In this document: in pieces, positions 1 through 10,151 of the stretch
Layout: the number at the start of each line of letters is the position of its first letter
Position numbering within the stretch: position 1 is the stretch's first letter
NCBI RefSeq assembly: GCF_000151315.2
Contig: NW_011887305.1
Location: forward strand, 533,399-597,398
Source of the DNA: Capsaspora owczarzaki ATCC 30864
Taxonomy: Eukaryota > Opisthokonta > Filasterea
Length of the DNA stretch: 64,000 bases
Reading direction: 5' to 3'
The notes under the pieces: model-generated
Databases searched by the model: none
What the model was told of the DNA's origin: nothing
The model's input: the letters and a program-made list of their open reading frames with translations, nothing else
Made by a program: the position numbers and the translations under genes

Positions 1-1052
1 TTGGAATTGTGCGGCTGTTGTTGGGGTTTCCGGTTCAGTACGAGCAAAAATGGATGAGCACCAAACAAGGAGCAAAGTATGCCTAGATCCACACAAGCAA
101 CGTCATACCCATTCTGGCGTCGAGCTCGGCGAATGAAACACCTCCGCTGTCCGAGTCGATCGTGTGCAAATAAAATGTCCAACAAGGTGAGACACAAAGG
201 TGAGCATCCAGTGACTATGAGTCGTTCGATCTCTGCGCAACCAACACTTTTCCGGTTTACTGCAGAAACGTGGTCCTCTCGCACATCTTTGCAAGTAGTT
301 CGATGCGCATCATCCATGTCATCGCAGGGGGTGCAAGTCCAATGGTAAGTCCAGCCACACTGCGCACTGCGCTGTGACCCCCCATTTTCTCTCCCTCCTC
401 TCGCCTTTTCGCGCCTTCTGCTCGCAGCCGTCCACTGCGCAGACTTCACCAACGCGCATTCCAGCCATCCGCTCGTTCGACCAGCAAACACGCTTTTGCT
501 TCGTCCCTTGACGCTCGTCGAGCGAGGGAGGGAGGCGCGATTCGTGGCTCCGATAAGAAGCGACCAGACAAAGGCTGCTGGCGACTGAAGAGCGACAATC
601 AGCGCACGTTTGCAGGAGAAACAACAACAACAACAAAGCACCACGAAGCGACGCATCGACGGCACAGCTTTGAATGGAAGCGCGCCACAATGGAAAACAA
701 GACAAAAAAGCGCGGGAAACAAACGAGAACCAAAAATCGCGTGTTGTTGTTGCGGTTTTTTTTTTTTTTTGTTTTTATACCTCAGAAGGACGGTCGCAGC
801 TTCAGGGACGCGGTAGACCTTCCATCCGCGACGCTCAAAGAACTCGCTGAGCACGGAGAGCACGGTCGTCTTGCCGGCGCAGGGGCCTGTGGAGCGAGGC
901 GAGGGGAGAAAGCGAAGGAAAAAGCGAGAAAGAAGAGATTCCGAGGTAAAAAGCATGACCATTCGTTACTCAAAAGTTCACTGGCAGGGCAAGACAAGGG
1001 TAGGTGCAGCAGGCTTACCACCAGTGAGCACGATTTTCAGCACTTCCGCCAT
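1..1052 (-). CDS. AAA_28-type P-loop NTPase, N-terminal part (cut by window edge)
   Basis: Partial gene: the start is present and the C-terminus lies beyond base 1. Exons: 1019-1052, 781-886, 109-146 and 1-14. The spliced product begins [12 protein letters not shown] and continues into a Walker A motif GPCAGKTT, then [12 protein letters not shown] and [13 protein letters not shown]. This order (P-loop, VPEAAT, GGVSF) is typical of the AAA_28 family of NTP-binding proteins, which includes NadR-like kinases; the substrate in eukaryotes is not known to me. All donors are GT and all acceptors AG, and the phases agree (1, 2, 1). The intron 147-780 is long for this genome (634 bp) and contains a T-rich tract. 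The gene is divergent from the F-box gene across about 280 bp. I am sure of the fold, not of the cellular role. Confidence 0.75.
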
Positions 1053-1328
1053 TATTGTTTGTATTGCAAAGCTCAAAAAGAGTGACAAGCGCTCTGGCTT
1101 TGGATCTGGATTCATGTGTCAGCAGCAGCTGCATTCATGTTGAATGCCGACCTCTGAGTGCAGCGTTCTTCTTTGACGATATGCGTCTTAGCGTCTGCTC
1201 AGATAATTTTGTTTCACTTTTTCCCTTCAATTTTTGTTTCAACTTTCCAACAGAGTTTTTCAAACTCCCTCCTTCTCACCATCACTTCTCCTTTTTTGTT
1301 CTTTTTGAATTCCCCTACGTTTCCTTCT

Positions 1329-3689
1329 ATGAATGTCTGGACGACTGAGGAAGGCGGCGTGATGCACAATGTTGGTCCATTGCTGCCGCCACTCAATCTG
1401 CCAGACCAACCAGCGACGACCGAGGGGTTGTCCAGTCGACGACTCCTCGTGAATACGTCCATCACGACTACCACTACTGATACTGATACTGCCGATACTA
1501 CCGATACTGCCGATGCTGACGATACTGCTGCAGCGCCGCGCGGAATCGACGCCCTGCCAAACGAACTCTTCCTGACAATCTTTGCCTACCTCGACGCAGT
1601 GACCTTGTTCAGCTGCAGCCAAGTCTGCTCGCGTTGGCGCGGTCTCATGTCGTCGGCCGTCATGCTGCGCTCGATGGACCTCTCGCGGGACTTTGGCTCG
1701 GTGGCCTTGCTGACCCTCGTCGAATCGGCTGCTCCTGCTGCTGCAGACCTCCTTGCGTCATCAGCACTGCAGAGCGCCCCGTCGGATGCCGCCACCACTC
1801 GACTGGCAGCTGCGGCTGCCAATAGTACTAGCAATGCCTCGAATGCACCGAGCCATGACAGGGCAGCAGCAGGCACGGCACGCAGCCCCAAATTTCGCAT
1901 CGCCTGGCGAAACTCGACCCGTTTGACACCGTTACCAGATCTCACCGGTCAAGTCGCCACAACTATTGCGCAGACTGTGGAAGCAGACTCGACACTGGCA
2001 AATAAGACCCCTGAGACTGCTACTGACGCTTTACCGCGGGATGCACACGATGAAGAACCACCCATCAAGATTGTACTCGCAAGACGATCTTCCAGTTCCC
2101 TGCCGTCGCAGTCGGGTTCGTCGACAGCGGTGCCTCCTGTTGAAGGCGTGCGCAATTCTACTGCTGCTGCTGCTGTCCCCACTGCTACCACTGCTGCTAC
2201 TGCTGCTACTGCTGCTACTGCTGCTACGGCCCTTGTGGAGATGGCTCGCGCGCCTGAACTTTCCTCAAAACTCGCATCCATGCTCCTGGAAGCGGCTGCT
2301 GCGACGTCCTCGACGGCCATTTCGTCCGCTGCTCCTTCCTCTTCTAGCCTTGCCGTTATTGATGCTGCTTCAGGACCCTCAGCCAGGGTACCGTTGCACC
2401 ACCGACCAGAGGGCGACATTGTCACCCAGCTATCTCGCTGGCTACTGCGGAGACACCTGCGACTCTTCTCCTCCCACCTGCGGTACCTTGACTTTTCGCA
2501 TTCGCCGGCTTTCATCTCAGAGTCCGTTCTCTGTGCATCGCTGAGTGTCGCTACCGGGCTAGTGTCGCTGAACGTGCAAGGATGCACCATCACCAATCGA
2601 ACCCTGTTTTGCTTGCCGCCTTCGTTGACACACCTGGACATTTCGTACTGCATGGGAATATCCGCCGCTGGAATCAACCACATTGCCCATGCGTGTCCCC
2701 AATTGCGCGTGCTCAAGTGCAAGCACGTGAGTGAGATGCAGGACTTTTCCCTGACCCACCTCGCCCTGTCTGGCCTTCGACTTTCGCATCTGGATCTTGA
2801 AGGATGTGGCCAAATCACCAATGCTGGACTCAGCGCCTTGCTCGTCGCGAGCGGTGGTGATCTCATTGATTTGTCGTTGCGGGCCTGCGATGGACTCGAT
2901 GGGAGCGCCGCTCGCGCAGTGGCTCAGAACTGTCCCTTGCTCAAACGCATCGACTTGTCCTACTTGCCGCTGGTTGACTACGACGTGACTGTTCTGGCTT
3001 GCTCATGCCCTCGTTTGACCAGCGTTCGGCTCTGGCGCTGCAACCAGCTAACGGATCTCGCCGTGACCGACCTTGCCAACTTTTGCCCCTCCATCACCGA
3101 ACTCGATTTGATGCACTGCAACAGAGGATTGATCAATCCGAGCATTCACCGGTTTCCAAAGCTTCGCAAGCTCGTTCTGTATGGCTGTTCGTCGGTGACT
3201 CCCGCCACCCTCGCTCTGTGCCTCGCAATGCCTGGGTTGGAAAACATCAATCTTGCCCATACGGCTGTCGATGACGACGCAATCGAGCAAGCAGCGCAAG
3301 TGATCAAGCAACAGTCCCACACTGACCAGGCAGACGAGAGTGTGTCAACGGTTGGCTCTGGCCAGTCGCTGCATTCGCTCACTCTGACAGACACAACGGT
3401 CGGAGATCGTGGCATTGCCGCATTGGTGCAATTTGCACACAAACTGCAAGTGCTCGTTCTCCGACGGAGCCCAGTCACGGATGCGTCTACAACGCTTCTT
3501 GCCTCTGGCTTTCCGCTTTTGCGCCAACTGTTCTTGAACGATTGCCGTGGCATCACCGATGAGTTTGCCAATCGATGGCCATCCGGCAGCCCCGTGCGCG
3601 AGCTCCACACCCGGGGCACGAACCTGAGCAAGCGCGGTGTTGCGTTGTTGTCCCATCACGCACAAGATGACAGATTGGAATTGAGTTGA
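1329..3689 (+). CDS. F-box and leucine-rich-repeat protein (FBXL type)
   Basis: Single exon, 786 residues from the ATG at 1329. The frame is open further upstream, but that stretch is T/C-rich and reads like 5' leader, so I chose 1329. An F-box lies at about residues 72-115 (LPNELFLTIFAYLDAV then SQVCSRWRGL). A long Ala/Ser/Thr-rich linker follows, including an ACTGCT-type repeat near 2160-2225. About ten cysteine-containing LRRs run from about residue 380 to the end (for example LTHLDISYC, LSHLDLEGC, LTSVRLWRC). F-box proteins of this layout are substrate receptors of SCF (Skp1-Cullin-F-box) ubiquitin ligases: the F-box binds Skp1 and the LRRs bind the target. The target cannot be read from sequence. 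It is convergent with PYROXD1, with about 100 bp between stop codons. Confidence 0.85.
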   Translation: MNVWTTEEGGVMHNVGPLLPPLNLPDQPATTEGLSSRRLLVNTSITTTTTDTDTADTTDTADADDTAAAPRGIDALPNELFLTIFAYLDAVTLFSCSQVCSRWRGLMSSAVMLRSMDLSRDFGSVALLTLVESAAPAAADLLASSALQSAPSDAATTRLAAAAANSTSNASNAPSHDRAAAGTARSPKFRIAWRNSTRLTPLPDLTGQVATTIAQTVEADSTLANKTPETATDALPRDAHDEEPPIKIVLARRSSSSLPSQSGSSTAVPPVEGVRNSTAAAAVPTATTAATAATAATAATALVEMARAPELSSKLASMLLEAAAATSSTAISSAAPSSSSLAVIDAASGPSARVPLHHRPEGDIVTQLSRWLLRRHLRLFSSHLRYLDFSHSPAFISESVLCASLSVATGLVSLNVQGCTITNRTLFCLPPSLTHLDISYCMGISAAGINHIAHACPQLRVLKCKHVSEMQDFSLTHLALSGLRLSHLDLEGCGQITNAGLSALLVASGGDLIDLSLRACDGLDGSAARAVAQNCPLLKRIDLSYLPLVDYDVTVLACSCPRLTSVRLWRCNQLTDLAVTDLANFCPSITELDLMHCNRGLINPSIHRFPKLRKLVLYGCSSVTPATLALCLAMPGLENINLAHTAVDDDAIEQAAQVIKQQSHTDQADESVSTVGSGQSLHSLTLTDTTVGDRGIAALVQFAHKLQVLVLRRSPVTDASTTLLASGFPLLRQLFLNDCRGITDEFANRWPSGSPVRELHTRGTNLSKRGVALLSHHAQDDRLELS

Positions 3690-3793
3690 GCGTTTAAGTG
3701 TCGTCTTCTTTGAGACTCTTGTGCACAATGTTTTTTTTTTGTTTTGTCAGTTAATACAATTGTTATTTCGAAGGTACAACCCTACACCATCGG

Positions 3794-6006
3794 TTAATCA
3801 AAATAATCTTCAACGTCTACGTCGGGATCGAGCAACATGTCCTTGAATGCAGACACATCCAGCTGATTCAAAATGAGATTTTCAAACGTTTCCTGAACAA
3901 CAGAGAGTTGCGCAGTTTCCATCAGTCTTCCAGGTTCGTTTCAAGTTTCGCTATTGCGACAACAACAACAACAGCCACACAAGCTCCTGCATACCTCTAG
4001 ATCTGTCTCGCCAATCAGGACGGCACCTTGAACGCACCCATTGGCAAGCACAAGCTTGATATACTCGTGCCCTCGTGTCACCCGCAGCAGAACCTCGTAG
4101 TCCCCAACGGCGAGTCCTTGCGCATTGTACAGCCCCAATAGCACTACCTTGAAGCCGAAAAACCGGGTGACGTGTGCAAATGCCTCAAAACAAAAGTCCA
4201 ACAAGGCCAGCTCGTGTTTGGCCGCAGCTTGGATGCAACGCGCAGCATAGGCGCCCATTTGACGCGCCTGTGTCCACAATCGCAGCTGAAACCAGTGACT
4301 CGATGTCGGCCACTGCACTGTGCACACATCGCCCGCCGCAAAAACATCGGGCAGATTGGTTTGCATTTGGTCGTTCACTGCAATCCCGCCGTCCGACGCT
4401 CGCAGAATCTGTACAGCAAGGAAACCAAGCACCAACCTCCAAAATTCAGCGGCGCCGTGCAAATGACACAAAACCAGCCCACCACACGCGATCATACACA
4501 CACCTCAGGACCAATAAAATCAGCGCACGGAACTACTCCGGTGGCCGAAACAACGACGTCGCAGCCGTAAACTCGATTGTTGCTCAGCACAACAATGGCA
4601 GGCCAGTCGAGGATGTCTGTGTCATTGTGCACAATAGCTGGGTGCTGCTGTCGGTATGCGACAAACTCTGCCGGAGACAGTACGGCACTAACACTTGTCG
4701 AGAGCTCGACCACTCGACGCGGGGTATCGATGCGCTCTCCGATTGGATGCAAGCGAGCCTGGTCTTGCCACCGTGGACCGAGCGCAGCCCCAGAATAGAC
4801 TTCCATAGCAGGAGCTGTTTGGTTTGGCTCTGGAGGAGCCTGTGAGGAAGGAATATCGGAGACGCCGGCACGAGCGCTGGCCAGAGCGGCCTTGGCAGCG
4901 CGCTGTTGGAGTGTGTGCGGAGTGAAAATGGCGACACCATTCTCGGTTTCCTCAGGTTCTTCCGGCAGTCCATGTCGAAGTGTTGCCGTTGACTCGTTCT
5001 CGCTCATGCCCGCTGATTCCAGCTTGACATCCGACATGAAAAACGTAGCGGCACCCGCATCGAAAAAGCTTGTGCCAATGTGCTCATCGCGCACCGCCCA
5101 AACGACGTCGCAGAATTGGACTTCATGTCTGCAGCAATCCAAGGCAAAAAACAAATTTCAATCAGAATGAGCGATTGGTTGGGGGGGGGGCTGTCAAATC
5201 GATGACATGATGCAAACACGAGGCGATTACACAAGCTCCAGCGCAATGCCTCCATTGCCGACAACGACAACGCGCCGCGCACTTCCCAGCCGCGCTTGCA
5301 AATCCTGCATCAGAGAGATCCATACATTCGCACAGCTCAGTGCATTCGAAACCCCCCGATCAAAGGCACCACTTCCGGCATGACTGTACCTTGACGCTCT
5401 CCGTGTCGCGAATCCCGATGACGTGCTCGGGATGGGCGGTCGCGATCAGGTTGGGTCTCGCTCCAGCGCAGACACAGAGCTTGTCATACGCATGGCGCCG
5501 ACCTGCCGTGTCCAGGACGGACTTGGCGCGTGTGTCGACGGAGGCCACAGTCGCGTGCACGATGCTCAGATTGGGATACTGCAGCGCGTCATCCAGCCAG
5601 CGCTCGACAATCTCGAACGTCTCGAGCGTCCGCGACAGCTGCGAAAAAACAAGCAAGGTCGAGAGTGTGCACAAGGCGCATGGAGATTGTCAGAGTCGTT
5701 GAAATGGAGCGATTGCGATCAGTGAGCATGCTGTTGGTTTCAGATGCGAATCTTTCGTATTCGCGTTGTCTCTCTGCTCATGCATGGGAAGAGTAGACGA
5801 CGCACTGCTTGACTGCTTGGATGAGAGCAAGCAAACAAAAAGAAAGCTGCCCTTTTCCGTACCTGGTGAAAGTTGGCGACCGTTTTGAGCATTGGGGAGG
5901 CCGACAAGAGCGTAATTCGGTGTTCCGGTTGGTTTCGCCAGGCTACTGCGAGCGACTCTGCACATGTAGCACCTGCAATGCCGGATCCAATCACTACAAC
6001 ATGCAT
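3794..6006 (-). CDS. PYROXD1: PYROXD1-like FAD/NAD(P) oxidoreductase
   Basis: Six exons: 5863-6006, 5390-5638, 5231-5304, 4504-5128, 3995-4408 and 3794-3892, giving 534 residues (human PYROXD1 is about 500). The first dinucleotide-binding motif GSGIAGA is at residues 7-13 and a second, GNGG, at 147-150. The C-terminal half has [28 protein letters not shown] and VLIGETDLE, and the end [13 protein letters not shown] is diagnostic of PYROXD1 among pyridine-nucleotide disulfide reductases. The CxxxxC redox pair of classical family members is absent from the N-terminus, as in PYROXD1. In animals it acts as an oxidoreductase that guards the tRNA ligase complex against oxidation; I carry that role over by homology only. 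The start at 6006 places the FAD motif at the extreme N-terminus. An in-frame upstream ATG at 6045 would add 13 residues. Confidence 0.93.
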
Positions 6007-6293
6007 GTTTTGATTCTTGGAGTTTGAAACGCGCGAAATTTTCAACGAGATGGTCGAAAAGGAGGGAAAAAAAAAAAAAAAAAAGTAGACTGCAAACTCG
6101 CAAGCACGTCAAGTAGGACTGCATTCATTGTGCAGATTTGGCTGGGTTGTGACCACTTGTTCGGCAATCTTGATAGGATGGATGGTAGTTGAAGACGGGT
6201 CTTGGTTTTCGTCTGAATTTTGGAGCTGAAGTTTCGAATCCAACGACCAGGCCAATATCAAAACCGATTGTGCCCAGCAACATCAACATCTAA

Positions 6294-6366
6294 GGGCTTG
6301 TAGCTCATTTGGTAGAGCGCATCGTTAGCATCGATGAGGTCAGCGGTTCGACTCCGTTCAAGTCCA
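6294..6366 (+). tRNA. tRNA-Ala (anticodon AGC)
   Basis: Cloverleaf read by eye. The 7-bp acceptor stem GGGCTTG/CAAGTCC closes the gene, followed by an A discriminator. The D arm AGCTCATTTGGTAGAGC contains the A box. The anticodon stem is CATCG/CGATG with loop TTAGCAT, giving anticodon AGC. The T arm AGCGGTTCGACTCCGTT contains the B box. There is no intron and CCA is not encoded. A T run begins right at the 3' end and serves as the RNA polymerase III terminator; a longer T tract of about 30 follows at roughly 6389-6418. Confidence 0.96.
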
Positions 6367-6381
6367 TTTTTTTTGCTTTGG

Positions 6382-6418
<37 letters not shown>

Positions 6419-6420
6419 CG
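6367..6420 (+). terminator. Poly-T tracts after the tRNA gene
   Basis: A run of 8 T starts within a base of the tRNA 3' end, and a second run of about 30 T lies 20 bp further. The first is a sufficient polymerase III terminator. The second is one of many long T tracts in this genome. Confidence 0.75.
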
Positions 6421-6510
6421 TTTCGCTGGTTTGCAACTACGCGAGTGTCTCTTGCACTACTCGCACAATCTCAATCTTTATCAAGCTGATACTCTGCGCT
6501 TCATACGGTA

Positions 6511-7105
6511 GCTGTCAAACGCCGGCATCACGGATGGAACCATCACAGAAGACAGCGACGTGTTTCTGTTCGGTGCGCGTCGCGTGTATCGAAACTTTTT
6601 CAACCCGAACAAGTACGCCGAGTTTTACGCGAGTTCTGCAATCGAGAGTTACCTCGCGCTCGATAGAGAAAAGCTGATCGATCTTGCGCTGCTGCTCGGC
6701 TCCGACTACACTTCTGGTGTGGAGCGCATTGGTCCCGTCCTCGCCATGGAAATTCTCGGCGACTTTCCATCTCTCCAGGAGTTTGCGACGTTTCTTCATC
6801 AGTACAAGTTTGCGACCTCTGATTTGGACTTGGACGCTGTTTCGCCACTTCGTCGAAAGTTGGTAAGAAGGCTCCAGAACGACGAGGGGACGAGGGGGTC
6901 TAGGGGATGTGTTTCCGTGAAGTTTTTTCTCAACCCTTTCATCAAACACGAGATTCCGCAAATGTTTCAGCTCGTTGGGTTTTCCCGTCCCTGGTGCAGC
7001 AAATCCTCCATACTCTGCGTCACAATCATGCAAAGCAACACAGGCGACTGTTTGATGCCTGAAAGCAATTCTTCATTGATCTTGAATTTCTTTCACGCAA
7101 AGTAG
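6511..7105 (+). pseudogene. Orphan fragment of XPG/Rad2 nuclease (I-region exon)
   Basis: A single reading frame from about 6512 to 6859 encodes an XPG (ERCC5/Rad2) internal nuclease segment: GTITEDSDVFLFGARRVYRNFF, then LDREKLIDLALLLGSDYTSGV and GPVLAMEILGDFP. The frame closes with a stop at 6509 just before, next to a possible acceptor (GGTAG), and a consensus donor GTAAGAAG follows KL near 6860. No N-region, no upstream EAEAQ catalytic segment and no PCNA-binding C-terminus are present, and PYROXD1 occupies the DNA upstream. Around 6975-7045 another frame reads LGFPVP, reminiscent of the next XPG segment, but out of phase. I therefore call it a truncated copy. A very small spliced gene is the alternative. 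Confidence 0.7.
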
Positions 7106-8025
7106 ATTGTGGATTTTGTAAGATCGTAGAGCTACCATCAACCGTTGCACATACATGTACAAAGCGTGCGCACTCCCCCCCTCCCCCAAGTCGAGGGATC
7201 GGGAAACACTTCATGCTGCACACTGGATCTAGCGGGTTGCGGGTTGAGCTGTCCATACGCAAGTGCGAAATCAGAGCCAAGTTTCGCCGAGACCCGTTTC
7301 CTTACTGTATCGCTGTTCGTTCGCGACCAGTTCCTCCGCCGCCAGCCACTCTGCTCGTCTGGATCCCCACACGCTTCATCCTCAACCCCCATCCAACACG
7401 ATCGCATCTCACACTTTGTTCCGTTGCGGTGCTTTTTCTCTTTCTCATGGCAACATCGCAACATCACCCGACGTCCGTTTTTTTTTTTTTTTTTTTTGTC
7501 GGCGTTTTGTCACCATGCGCCGCACACACGCTTTGAGCTCCCGTCCTCTTCCCATCCTTCTTCATCTCGCGTTACGTCCTTCCGTGTGCGTTTGCTCCTT
7601 GCGTCTCTTTCCCCTTCCGTCATCTCTTGCTGTTGTGTTCTGATATCTCGGCGATTTTTTTGTGCCATTCCTTGCCGCTCTTTTTTTTTTTTTTTTTTTA
7701 TCATTTTCCACGTGCGCGGCATTTTTGGCGCCTTTTTTTTTTTTTTTTATCTCTCTCTTTTCGTCCGGCTTTTGCAAGCATGACAACAAGCAACGAGCCA
7801 CACACCCTATTTGTCCATTTGTCGACATGCACCGTCTTCAACCCTGACGCCTGCTTTGGCTTTTTTGGATGTTTGAGTCGCTCTCGATTCGCAATGCGAG
7901 ATTTTCCATTTTGTTCGCTTTTTTTTTTTTTTACTCTATTTTTTTCTCCCAACATTTGCACACCTCTTTTTTTTTTTTTTTTTTTTTTTAATCTTGTTTT
8001 TGTGTGAAAGCGGGAAAAGGACAAC
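7106..8025. other. Intergenic, T-rich 5' region of the MARCH gene
   Basis: No coding signal. Five T tracts of 12 to 21 bases lie on the plus strand (near 7479-7496, 7681-7699, 7732-7749, 7920-7932 and 7969-7989), pointing toward the MARCH start codon. The open frames here are low complexity. Confidence 0.6.
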
Positions 8026-8084
8026 ATGCATTCACCAAAGCGTGGATCGACAAGCACAAGAATGACGACAGTCGCTGGTGATGG

Positions 8085-8116
<32 letters not shown>

Positions 8117-9777
8117 ATGCGTCAGCGAGCACGACTCAGCCGCGTTTCGCACAGCCGTCGCTCCATCCCCACATGCCGTGTCATCGGCCGACCACCACCT
8201 CTACAACCACAGCCCCTGCCACCACAACTGCCACCACAACCGCAATGATGATTGAGCATTCACAAGCAGCGGCAGCAGCAGCAGCGACCGGGTCGTCGTC
8301 CACTACTGGCAACGAGGGAACAGAGTCTGTTGACATGCAGCGACTCACGCCGGCTGTTTCACCCGCAGCCAGTTGTTGCACATCACAACCGCACCCATCG
8401 CCCATCTCCCCTCATCCTAACAATAATAATCATCAACATCATCATCAACATCTGCAGCATCTGCAGCAGCAACAACATACCGCTGTGAGCATTGCTGAAA
8501 GACCTCCCGCGGCGGATGCGGATAACGTCAGCTGCGCGTCCGCCGTCACTTGCCGCATCTGCAAGCTGACCGAGGACGAGAGCGAGCTCCCGCTCATCCA
8601 GCCGTGCCTGTGCAAAGGATCCGTCGGGTTTGTGCACGCAGAGTGCCTCAGGGTCTGGTTTGGCATGGCAAACTGCTCGGCGCGAATCACGCCGCCAGAG
8701 CAGCAGCAGGAACAAGAGCCGGAGCACGAGGACGACGACGACGACCGCTCAGCAACAAGCCATGCTGCTGCTGCTGCTGCTGCTGCGAACGCCACGCCGT
8801 CAACCTCGTCGTCGGCATCTACATCGACGTACGTCTCCCCGTCGCAGTCCACGGAGCAGCTGCACCGCGTTTCAGACCACCACGTTACGGTCGTGATCGA
8901 GTCTGCCGCTGGCACACCTGCCCCATTGCCGAATAATTCGCATTTTGGCTCGGACAGCGACAGTGCTAGCGTGGACTCTGATTTTTCGTCAGACAGCTCG
9001 CTCGATCTCCCCGACGCGGTCGTCTGGGACCTCGACGAGGAGGAGGAGGAAATTGATCCGCTCGTCTTGCTGCAATCGCAAGAGTTTCGCTGCGAAATCT
9101 GCCACTTCCGCTTTGGCCTCGAGTTCCACCAACGAAAGTTCAAGCAGGTACAGATTGCTTTTTGTTTGTTTGCGAGATTTGCAATGAAGGGATGTATTTG
9201 GGATGATGGAGCTCAAAAGCAACACCAAAACAAAAACCGCTCACTTCTTTCTCTCTGTCCGTCTGCATCTTTTCAGTGGGACAAGCTCAAATTCACAAAA
9301 GGCGAAAAGCGACAGCTCAAGGCTAACGTGGCCTGCTACGCTTTGGCTGGCTTGACCATTGGCTGGACGACAAACACCTTCCTGCTGCCGCTCATCTCGG
9401 ACGCGGCTGAAGGCTTCAACTACTACTTTATGGCCCTGCTTCTCATCGTCAGCTGGATTATCTGGCTTACTCTCTTCATCGTTCATCTCCGCTTTTACAT
9501 TCGCGTCTACCGCCGATGGAAGTTGGCCAATCGCGACATGCACGTTCTGTCGTACGAGGAGGCCATCCGCTCGCGGGAAGCCCCTGCAGACGATTCGACG
9601 GCCTGCCCTAGTATGAACCCAACCGGCGACTCTTGCAAGAAGATGCGGCGAGCCAGTCGCGTGAGCTGCTCGCCATCCGAAGGCGCTGGTGTCGCATCCA
9701 GCTCGAGCTCCTCCGCCACTCCATACACCGCGGAGTGCGATTCCAGTGTCATTCCCATGCGAGTGCTTGGTCAATGA
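8026..9777 (+). CDS. MARCH1/8-like membrane RING-CH E3 ubiquitin ligase
   Basis: Two exons, 8026-9147 and 9277-9777, giving 540 residues. The RING-CH zinc ligands are C176/C179 (CRIC), C194/C196 (CLC), H204/C207 (HAEC) and C356/C359 (CEIC). The last pair is separated from HAEC by about 148 residues of acidic, Ala- and Ser-rich sequence, where the family normally has 11 to 25. CHFRF and a Trp-rich linker follow, then two membrane segments (about 390-412 and 420-446), as in MARCH1/8. These ligases sit in endosomal and plasma membranes and ubiquitinate membrane proteins. The intron 9148-9276 is 129 bp, a multiple of three without in-frame stop, so retention would simply add 43 residues. The N-terminal 170 residues are Ala, Thr, His and Gln tracts. 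It is convergent with TIM50. Confidence 0.88.
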
Positions 9778-10151
9778 AAGTGCCAAGATGGATACTGCTG
9801 GCAATCACGCCCTCCTTCTCCAAAAACACACACACGCACTCTCTCTTTTCTTGTTAGCTGGATGTTCTTTTTGTCTCGTTCGTTATTGTATTGGATTCTG
9901 GTCTGTGCCTGGTTTCTAGTTGTTTCTGCTTGTTGGCATCTGGTATGCTTGCACAAGTTGTCATTGATGTTGTTAACACCCTCTTCAACAAAACGGTTTT
10001 TTTTTTTTCTCTCTCTCTTTAAACCGCGTCCATCGAACGCTGATCGGCGTCCATCGAACTTTGATAGAATCAAGCGTTTTCGATATTTAGAGACAATAGC
10101 GGTCAATTCGAAGCACAAAAACAATGCTCAGCATCAACAACTCAAAGCAAG
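9778..10151. other. Intergenic between convergent MARCH and TIM50 genes
   Basis: 3' flanks of two convergent genes. The only structure seen is a 13-bp direct repeat, gcgtccatcgaac, at about 10026-10060. No RNA gene or coding frame is supported. Confidence 0.5.

Noticed and set aside
1158-1328. Upstream extension of the F-box protein to an ATG at 1158
   Set aside because: The extra 57 residues are hydrophobic and encoded by T/C-rich leader sequence; the F-box family needs nothing there.
7145-7783. Long open frame rich in Phe and Ser before the MARCH-like gene
   Set aside because: It is produced by T tracts and has no family resemblance or splice context.
9241-9804. 187-residue open frame antisense to the MARCH-like gene
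   Set aside because: Shadow of the conserved coding strand, which has zinc ligands and membrane helices.
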